Of a stretch of 64,000 nt of DNA, positions 56,510-64,000 are shown one piece after another. The notes beneath the pieces were generated by a model that searched no databases, was not told the origin of the DNA, and worked only from the letters and a program-made list of their open reading frames with translations. How positions within the stretch are numbered: the first letter of the stretch is position 1; each line of letters starts with the position of its first letter. The stretch lies in NCBI GenBank assembly GCA_963966185.1, contig CAWZYM010000029.1, positions 30,001 through 94,000 on the forward strand, written 5' to 3'. The translations under genes and the position numbers were made by a program. The stretch comes from Rhabditoides inermis (lineage: Eukaryota; Nematoda; Chromadorea; Rhabditida; Rhabditidae).

Positions 56510-57059
56510 CGACTGTGAGATATTTGCAAATATGGTTGATTTCACGTGACATCATGAGATGTTTTGTTTACATAATACGAAAACATCCCAGGAACTGTTC
56601 TCTTTATAACCTTCTCTTCTCATTATGTTATTGAATTCGACTACATCATATTCAACTCATGTTATTGTTTCCATTGTTTGCTACTTTCTATTGCATACAT
56701 ACAAATTGTTTGAATTTTCTTTTGTATCTCAACTCTGTATCTCTCGATCTAATACAAAAACCTTGGCAAGTATTTTATCTTTTTTTTCATCGGGACTGGT
56801 CTCACACACTGACACGGACATACAGAAAAGCTCTCATTGCGAAATTCAACATCAATCAACGAATTCACATACACACGCAAATAAGATAAGTATGTACAAT
56901 AGATACACAACCTATACAACGCCCTATGCGACATTGCACTCTACACATAGTTATGCGGGGCACTCACCGCATGAGTGCTCCCTTCTGTACAGGTCTCTCT
57001 ATGGTTAGTGAGTGAGGTGAGTGTTGCAATGCTTAGCCTCTGCTTGCCTTGCCTTCTCT
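56510..57059. other. Intergenic region between convergent chemoreceptor and ClpX
   Basis: AT-rich 3' flanks of both genes. No RNA gene or repeat was seen. Confidence 0.45.
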
Positions 57060-60000
57060 CTACAGGGCCGCCTGGACGGGCTCCCTCCTCCTCTGCATTT
57101 CCACTCCCGCCTTCTTCCGGATAGCCTCTCGAGACACGTGGATAGACTCGATGTCGCTGCCAGGACACTCAAACAAACCCATCAATACCGCTCAACACTC
57201 CTTCGCACTCACCTGGAACTTAGCATCGAGGAGTGTGCTCTCTAGGATGCTCCTTAGGGCGCGCGCTCCCGTCTTCCTCTCTAGAGCCATGCGAGCCACC
57301 TCTGTCAGAGCCTCCGAAGAGAACGTCAGATCCACCTGCAATGCAATGCAAAAGGTGAAAAATACGGAACCCTGATGAATGAACATATGAGCTCGGAAAG
57401 AGAAACGACCCACATTGTCGATTGCGAACTGGAGTTTGAGCTGGGCGAGGAGAGAGTTCTGGGGCTCTGTGAGGACACGTACGAGCATCTGCTCATCGAA
57501 CGAGTGGAAGGGGACAAGCACCGGGAAGCGGCCGACCAGCTCGGGAACCATGCCGAACCTGCGAGTAAGAGAGTGAGAGAGAGGGAGGGAGGGAGGGAGG
57601 GAGAGAGAGAGGGGGAGGGAGGGAGAGAGGGAGAGAGAGGGGGAGGGAGAGAGAGGGAGGGAGAGAGAGAGGGAGAGAGGGAGGGAGAGAGGGAGAGAGA
57701 GGGGGAGGGAGAGAGAGGGGGAGGGAGAGAGAGAGGGGGAGGGAGAGAGGGAGGGAGGGAGAGGGAGAGAGAGAGAGAGAACATACGAGATGAGGTCTCC
57801 CTGGTCGGCCTGCGCAAGCAGCTGGTCCCTCTTCTTGGCGGCCACGCTGTTCGAGTCATCGGCAGACACCCTCTTCTCGCCGGACGACGATCCGAATCCG
57901 AGTGTCTTCTGGTCGAGGCGCCTGCCCACCACCTTGTCCAGGGCAGTGAACGCCCCGGACGCAATGAACAGAATGTCCGACGTGTCCACCTCAAAGCATC
58001 CACTCTCCTCTCCTCCACCCCCTCCCTCCCCTACCTGCACAGTGTCCTGCTGTGCCCCGACGCCCTTCCGCCCGCTCTTGACGTTGACGACGGTTCCCTC
58101 GACTAGCTTGAGCAGTGCGTGCTGCACTCCCTCGCCCGACACATCCCTGTACGAGGCGTGCGACTCTCCGCCGTGCGACGCCGCGATCTGCAACACACCA
58201 CACTCCGAATATGTATACTCCCCATCCAGTGCATACCTTGTCGATCTCGTCGAGGAAGACGATGCCCTGCTGCGCCCTCTCGGCGCTTCCGCCCGCTGCC
58301 TGCACCAGCTTCTGGATCACACTCTCCACGTCCTCGCCCACGTATCTGAACAGGCATGCATTGCACAGTGCATGGGAGGATGGACTCACCCCGCCTGGGT
58401 CATCGAGGTGCAGTCGCAGAGTGCGATCGGCACGTCGAGCACCCTGGCCAGTGTCTGTGTCAGGAACGTTTTGCCCACTCCCGACGGACCGACCAGCAGC
58501 ACGTTCGACTTCTCCAGACGCACCTGCAACGCGCCACAGTCATTGACAGGGTCAACAGCGGATCACTGCCACTGTCACGACCACAAAACCACAATCACGA
58601 CATCTCAACCCACCGGCTCCGCCGATCGAGAACGCATACGTTTCAGAGGCTAACACGAAAAGTAAAGAATCTAGAGGTAGAGAGAGTACTGACCGCAGGC
58701 TCCTTCTCGGGTAGTGCGCGGAAGAGGGGCGGAGAGCGGCGGGGCGGCTGCTGGGGAGGGGGCTGCAGAGGAGGCTGGCCCTGCAACCCACCAACATGCT
58801 ACACTCCCAAGCAGTGTGTGAGGGTGAGCAGATACCTGTAGGTAGGGAGCCATTCCATTCTGTCGCAGCTCCTGCGAGGCGATGCGGAACTCGTCCTGAA
58901 ACAACGCCATTCCATCTCCCATCCCACCCATCACAGCCACAGCCACAAACCAACAGGACAGAACAACAAAACGGTGTAGTGAAAGTGAAGTGGATATAGC
59001 AAGAGCGGGAATAGGGAACCAGCGGGCGTAGCCTCGATCAAAACGGAATGAAACGCAAGCTGCTGTAAACAAATCTCCACTGACAATCACTCACTCCATC
59101 TCACTCTATCACACACGATACGGTACGACACAGCAGGCGCCTACTGTCTGTCTGCCTACAGTATACCTGCTGGACGATACCGCGCCTCGCCAGCGGATCT
59201 ATCGCCGACGAGATGGCATGATTGGATTTGTCGCGAGGGTTGCTCTCGCTGCCGCTGCTATTTTTCACGCTTCCCGCAGGCTAAACGGGGACATTGGAGA
59301 ATATCCAAGTACAGATTGAATATCAAGGAAACGATAAAACACACTGCACACGTTATCATCACACACCCAACACCCAATCACTCCCAAGTGCATCGAGTTC
59401 CGTAATCTCCGAAAAAGAACGAGGAAGAGTAACACAAATTGATATGATATGAGAGCCTCCACCGCCCGACCTGATAGAGCACTCCTCGGGGCACCTTTGC
59501 CTCCTGCACACTCTGCGCCCCCGAACCGGCAGTCGCCGTCGCGTTGTACGCAGACGACGCGCCCGACTCCATGTTGTGCTCCAGACGCCTACACAGCAAA
59601 TGATTACAAAAACATTCAAGGAGGAAAGGAGGAAAGAAAGATTGGCGTAGAACAATGTGCGAACCTGTAGTGCTGGTAGACTCCGACGGCGAGAGTCTTC
59701 TTCGCCTGCTGCTGACCGACCACGAATCGATCCAGGTACTCCGCAATCTACAACATATCTAAGCCTTTGTTATTACAACACCTACAATGTGGTGAATGCA
59801 ATACAAGTGCTCACTGCTCACTGCTATCGACTAGCTTGTAAGGAAGAAGATGAAAACAAAACCAGTTCTCCCAGTCCCAGCATGATACTTTCATCTTTCA
59901 AATCACAGCGAGAGAAAACAAGTGAACAACGCATATCAATCGCACTTCCAGGACTATTCGGTAAAAGTAAAACATCACAAAAGGTTAATTCGAATCAGGA

Positions 60001-60481
60001 ATAAAACAACAATTGAAAAGTGTGCGCACCTGGGTGGGATACGGAGGGCTCTTGCGCTGCTCTGCTTTCAGCAAGTTCCAGCCCTGAACCCGAAATTAGT
60101 CAACACCAATTTAACGAAGCTTACCTTGGTGGCCTCATCGCCTCCCGATCCGACGTAGAGCTTGTTGCAGCTCTCGCAGTGCAGGTAGCGGGAGCTGGCT
60201 GAAACCGTCCACCATCATCCACTCGCTCCTTTCCACTCACGTGTCTTGGTGGGCACTCCCTTGAGCGGTCCCCCGCAGTCGCGGCAGTTGCCGAGGGACC
60301 TTGGTCCGCGCGTGCCGTCGCCGTCGCCTCCCGCCGAGCTGCCTCCTCCGGGGGTGGTGGTGGAGCAGTGTCGCACCACCACATGGCGAGGCAGAGACAG
60401 AGAGCGGGCGCCTTCTCGCAGCGGGGCGCGACGCAGCCCACACGCCGCCAGACGGTAGATCGACACGGCCGGGGCTCGCAT
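57060..60481 (-). CDS. CLPX: Mitochondrial ATP-dependent unfoldase ClpX
   Basis: ClpX is the AAA+ unfoldase that feeds ClpP in the mitochondrial matrix. ATG 60481 directly follows a TTGTAG acceptor. An Arg-rich presequence ([18 protein letters not shown]) precedes a C4 zinc-binding domain split over two exons ([11 protein letters not shown] and [12 protein letters not shown]). Then come [20 protein letters not shown], Walker A in [37 protein letters not shown], Walker B in [30 protein letters not shown], the sensor [14 protein letters not shown] and [20 protein letters not shown]. The stop is TAG at 57060-57062. Extra low-complexity exons (Ser/Pro-rich near 58690-58790, 59160-59280) lie between the zinc domain and the AAA core, where animal ClpX is variable. 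One intron (57568-57783) is a solid GA/CT repeat. Confidence 0.95.
57568..57782. repeat. Imperfect GA/GGGA microsatellite forming most of a ClpX intron
   Basis: About 215 bp of GAGA, GGGA and GGAGGGAGAGA words on the plus strand, hence CT-rich in the ClpX transcript. The repeat spans nearly the whole intron between two exons of the AAA core. Confidence 0.95.
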
Positions 60482-61583
60482 CTACAACAACACAGTATGG
60501 GTGAGCAGCACGAATATGACAAAATATCCGATCGATACCGAATGGCGAATAAGAAAATAAAATATATATCCCAGGGGCGACGCGCAACAAATAACAAAGT
60601 GCAAAGTCATCACGAGTATTCTGGTGGTGGGCGAGAAGGAAGAGATTGTAATCGTTCGAAGAACGCACTTTTTAACTTGATGGGAAGTGCCGCTCGTACT
60701 GAAGCAATAAGATATATAAATTCGGGAAATCAGAAATCAGCTGACTTGACAGATATCAAATAGCTGGCGAACACATGTTCGCAGAAAAAGTTCTCGCGGT
60801 GCGACAACAATACACAGGTGTCATCGCATTGCGAGAGAGGCGGACACCCCTTCACAGTCAAACTAGTTCACACCCATGTCAACCATGTTAACCATCTAGA
60901 ATAAGAAATGCAATGGACTCAATATAGCACGGGAGCAGGAATACACTGTGCAAGAGAACGGGCGAACGGAAAGGGAAGACCTTGATAAAACCGCAGAGCA
61001 GATATCTATGTGACGAACAATCTACAATTCAGAAATAAAGTCGAGCATACATAGATATATGATGCAAAATATCAAGCATGCGTATGCAATCTAGCAGAAC
61101 AAAAATCTGCAAACCACAGTGTGCGCTCATTGCACGCACGTACACAAAATTGAGCCTTATATTGAATAGCCAGTCAGTCCGCCGAACTATACGGACTTGT
61201 GTGAGAATCGGAACAACTAGTAAACAGACAATTCCTAGCTACCATAGATAGAAAGTACTATAGAGTCTGCATACAGATTGGAGACATCATTAGTTACTAT
61301 CCGCATTCAATCACAAAAGAACAAATTTAGAACTTCATCAAACTAAACCGGAAACAGGCGAATTGATAGAACACGATCGAACTACAACCATCATCTTTAT
61401 GGGATAAATTACGTAAAACTTTGAAATTTTACGCAATATTCGTAGCGAAGAGCGTACTGAAATATTCAAAATTACGGTAGTTTTCAAGGGTTCGGAAATA
61501 TCACACTTCCAAACACTTTATCTTTCAACTCAAAACAATAGTAAATCAACAACATAACAACAATAACGTTTAACAATGATATA
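60482..61583. other. Intergenic region upstream of ClpX
   Basis: 1.1 kb of AT-rich DNA between the ClpX start and the 3' end of the next minus-strand gene. No coding, RNA or repeat feature could be supported. Confidence 0.45.
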
Positions 61584-63881
61584 CTACTGGGGAACGAATG
61601 ATCCGAGGATGTCTTCAACACTGGCCTCGCCCTCCTCCAGAACAGCTTGAGCGGCAGCCTTCTCAGCTTCCTCCTCAGCCTTTCTCTTTCTCATCTTCTT
61701 CAATTGGTTCTTCGACAACATCGTCTGCGGCGCCTGAAACGAATTACATTAAAGGAGAGGTGTACGGAATAATAACAGGTTGACATAATCAATGTTGATT
61801 AAAATGAAACAAAAATAAAAATTCTACTAATTAATAAAAAAGTAATATAAAATGAAATAGCATTTTGAAAATCAGGCAATCGGCGCTTCCTTCGCGGTGA
61901 GGTACACACTTGGCACGAGTTTCCAATGGGAATTCAGATGCAAGCTTGGTCCCGCCACGGACCTAGAGACTTGTAAAAATCATTTTGACGGGAGACATCA
62001 GCTGGTCATTTCATTTTTTTCATTGCGTACTCCTCTTCTTTAAATAGTATATAATCCCCTTCTGGCATTTCCTTACCTCCTTTTCTTCCTTCTTCTTCGG
62101 TTGAGGCCTCTCCAGCTCAGGCGTGGGTGAGCGGCTCCTCTCCGCAGCAACGGGAGCAGAGTTGTCGTCCATCTTCTCCAGCTTCATCTCCTCCCTCCTC
62201 TTCCCGGGAAGCACTCTCTCCAGCTGAGCGCGCATCTCCATTTCCGCCTTCTCTTCCTCCGCCGCACTTGGCACAGGACGGCGACGAAGCTCACACATTG
62301 CGAGATTCTAAATTTGATAAGTAACTAGTGAATCTCCTGTCAAAAATTTGGCTCACCTGCAGCCTAGGCCTGGTGAGGGCATCGCAGAGCGAGAGAATGT
62401 GGCCGTCGACGACTCCTGGCGAGGCGAGCACAGTGCGAGCGACGTGGACGGGTGCGGGGAGGAGCTCGTGGTTGAGGGAAAGGAGGGCGCGCAGCATGCG
62501 ACGCAGCGCCACCGAGCGGGGACGAGACAACACCTCCTCGCACACACTGCGCTGCACAGAAGACAACACCTGCAACCACACCGTCAAAATCAGATTGTAC
62601 ATGTAACGGATACGTGTGGCGCACGTACCTCCGACTTGATGAGATAGGCAGATGTTTCGATGATATTTGCAATGAGCTCGGACGCCTCATGGGCATACTC
62701 CTGTTGGTCGATGGGTGACTGGATGGCAGAGTGCACAATGAAGAGATGCTTGTGCAAGGTGGAAGAAGAGGAGAAGCGAGTCGACACAGCCAACAGAGCC
62801 GAGAAGAGACCACGCGAAGGACAGTCGAGCAGAGACACTCAAATGACACCGTGAAAATGATACAAATCATTGTTCGGTGCAAGTCTTACCGAGCATGCTG
62901 ACGATACGGGGTACGAGTGGGAGGAGAGCCCAGCGGGCGGCATCGGCAAGCTGCGCAATACAGTCGAAGGTAGCCTCGCGAGAGAACGGCTCCCTCACTC
63001 CTCTCTCCAGAAGGTCGAACAGAGCAGCACGCTCCAAATTCTCGCCTGAAATAGCTCGTTCCTTGTTTCTATGAATTCCTCACTCTCACCGTGCTTGGCA
63101 GTCTTGACCGTTTCAGAGAGCAGTGTGTACAGCACATTTGCCAGCTTCTCCTTGTGTCCCGATTGTCCGAGCGTGCGCAGATCGAGCAGACCGGAGCGGT
63201 CCTCCTTCGCCACCAAAGTGCCCTGAACATATCGCTAGTACGTGTTCTTCCTTTCCTCTCCACTCACCTTCAGCACCATATCGAGAGTGGCGAGAATGCG
63301 CAGCGTCTGTGAGATGCCATACCGGATCGACCACAGCTCCAGTGCGATGCGATACACAGTCTCTCCACCCTGCAATCCGTCATGAAATAATCTATCTCTC
63401 TCTTTCTCGTTCTCTCTAATGCACTTACCTTTCCGACGACGGCCTGGTCGATGAGCTGGAGCAGCCAGGCGTCGATCGACTTAGAGTGCAACTCTCCGAC
63501 CTTGGGATTCCTGAGGAGTAGTTGTCGGAGGAAGAGAGCAGAGTGCACATCAGCAGGCTGACCGCACATCTCCAGCACCTTCTTCGACAGGCGAGACTGA
63601 CCAGTGCGCATGCAAGTCGCAGAGCATCTAAATACGAAAAAAAAACTATATTATTAATACATTTCTAGCTTTCTACTCACTTTTCGAGAACCCGGGTAAG
63701 GAGAAGCCATCCGAGCTGACGACTGCGAGTGTCCGCCTCCGGACGAGTCAATTGCAGGCACCTATATGCAACACATTGAATGAACGTAAAAAGTAGAGAG
63801 CAACACAGCCTACTTTTCGAGTACATCGATCTGCTTCTCCTCGGCGCAGTTGAGGGCGGCCGCCGCCACCAGCTTCTCCAT
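61584..63881 (-). CDS. Unidentified alpha-helical repeat (HEAT/ARM-like) protein
   Basis: ATG 63881 (MEKLVAAAALNCAEEKQIDVLE) follows a TTGAAG that could be an acceptor, so upstream exons are possible. About ten short exons lead to a TAG at 61584-61586. The body is a series of amphipathic helices (RQLGWLLLTRVLEK, HSALFLRQLLLRNPKVGEL, KLANVLYTLLSETVKTAK, FDLLERGVREPF, ALRRMLRALLSLNHELL) suggesting a solenoid. The C-terminus is charged and carries a basic segment (MLSKNQLKKMRKRKAEEEAE). Size and layout remind me of the symplekin N-terminal solenoid, but no diagnostic motif supports that name. The 3' region shows an RSRSPTPELERPQPKKK stretch, hinting at a nuclear protein. Confidence 0.6.
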
Positions 63882-64000
63882 CTTCAACACGCATGAATTC
63901 AACACACACGACACACGACGCATGCATTATTCATCATAATTGATTGAGATAATAACATGGTTTCAAACCATAAACAAAAACTCAATCAATTCAAAACACA

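Noticed and set aside
1..64000. CRISPR arrays, bacterial operons, riboswitches
   Set aside because: The window is intron-bearing eukaryotic DNA. The only regular repeats are microsatellites, tRNA units and transposon arms.

Overview
The window is animal nuclear DNA and most probably from a nematode. Genes are split into many short exons with introns often only 40-100 bp long. Several start codons lie within a few bases of a TTTCAG-like acceptor, as expected for spliced-leader trans-splicing. One gene encodes a worm-type seven-transmembrane chemoreceptor. A tandem array carries tRNAs with a long variable arm and an Ile (UAU) anticodon, a class described as nematode-specific (nev-tRNA). No species name can be given. 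Gene models were built by hand from splice sites and reading-frame continuity. For six genes (granulin, cysteine-rich secreted protein, SFT2, PAL, coiled-coil protein, chemoreceptor) the exon lengths were summed and are divisible by three.

Layout, left to right. 0.5-7.1 kb: two secreted-protein genes on the minus strand, a three-repeat granulin and a large PAN/Apple-domain protein. 8.6-13.9 kb (plus): a small secreted cysteine-rich protein whose last intron (4.3 kb) is packed with foldback elements and a captured gene fragment. 14-18 kb (minus): a host gene built from a retroelement-type integrase that has lost its catalytic triad, with zinc-finger and AT-hook additions. It is divergent from SFT2 (18.3-19.2 kb). 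19.6-23.3 kb (minus): ETFA followed by ZC3H15. 23.9-27.2 kb: a damaged LINE. 28.3-32.7 kb (plus): a stand-alone peptidyl-amidoglycolate lyase, with a hAT-type MITE inserted exactly at a splice donor. 33.6-34.9 kb: an unknown helical protein. 35.3-38.4 kb (minus): two tandem PUF paralogues, one of which has lost the usual RNA-reading motifs.

38.9-44.9 kb: seven copies of a 263-bp tRNA unit, split by a 4.3-kb Penelope-like element with the permuted order (N-terminal GIY-YIG, CxC linker, RT) of the Naiad type. 45.1-46.9 kb: nested non-autonomous elements. 47.4-51.4 kb (minus): an FLVCR-family transporter. 54.7-56.5 kb (plus): the chemoreceptor. 57.1-60.5 kb (minus): mitochondrial ClpX. 61.6-63.9 kb (minus): an unidentified helical-repeat protein.

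The genes do not form one pathway. Functional themes are mitochondrial housekeeping (ETFA, ClpX), secretion and peptide processing (granulin, PAL, SFT2), and translation control (ZC3H15, PUF pair, unusual tRNAs). GA/CT microsatellites fill many introns. The most unusual parts are the tRNA array with its inserted retroelement, the in-frame UGA of that element, the domesticated integrase, and the donor-site TSD of the hAT element.
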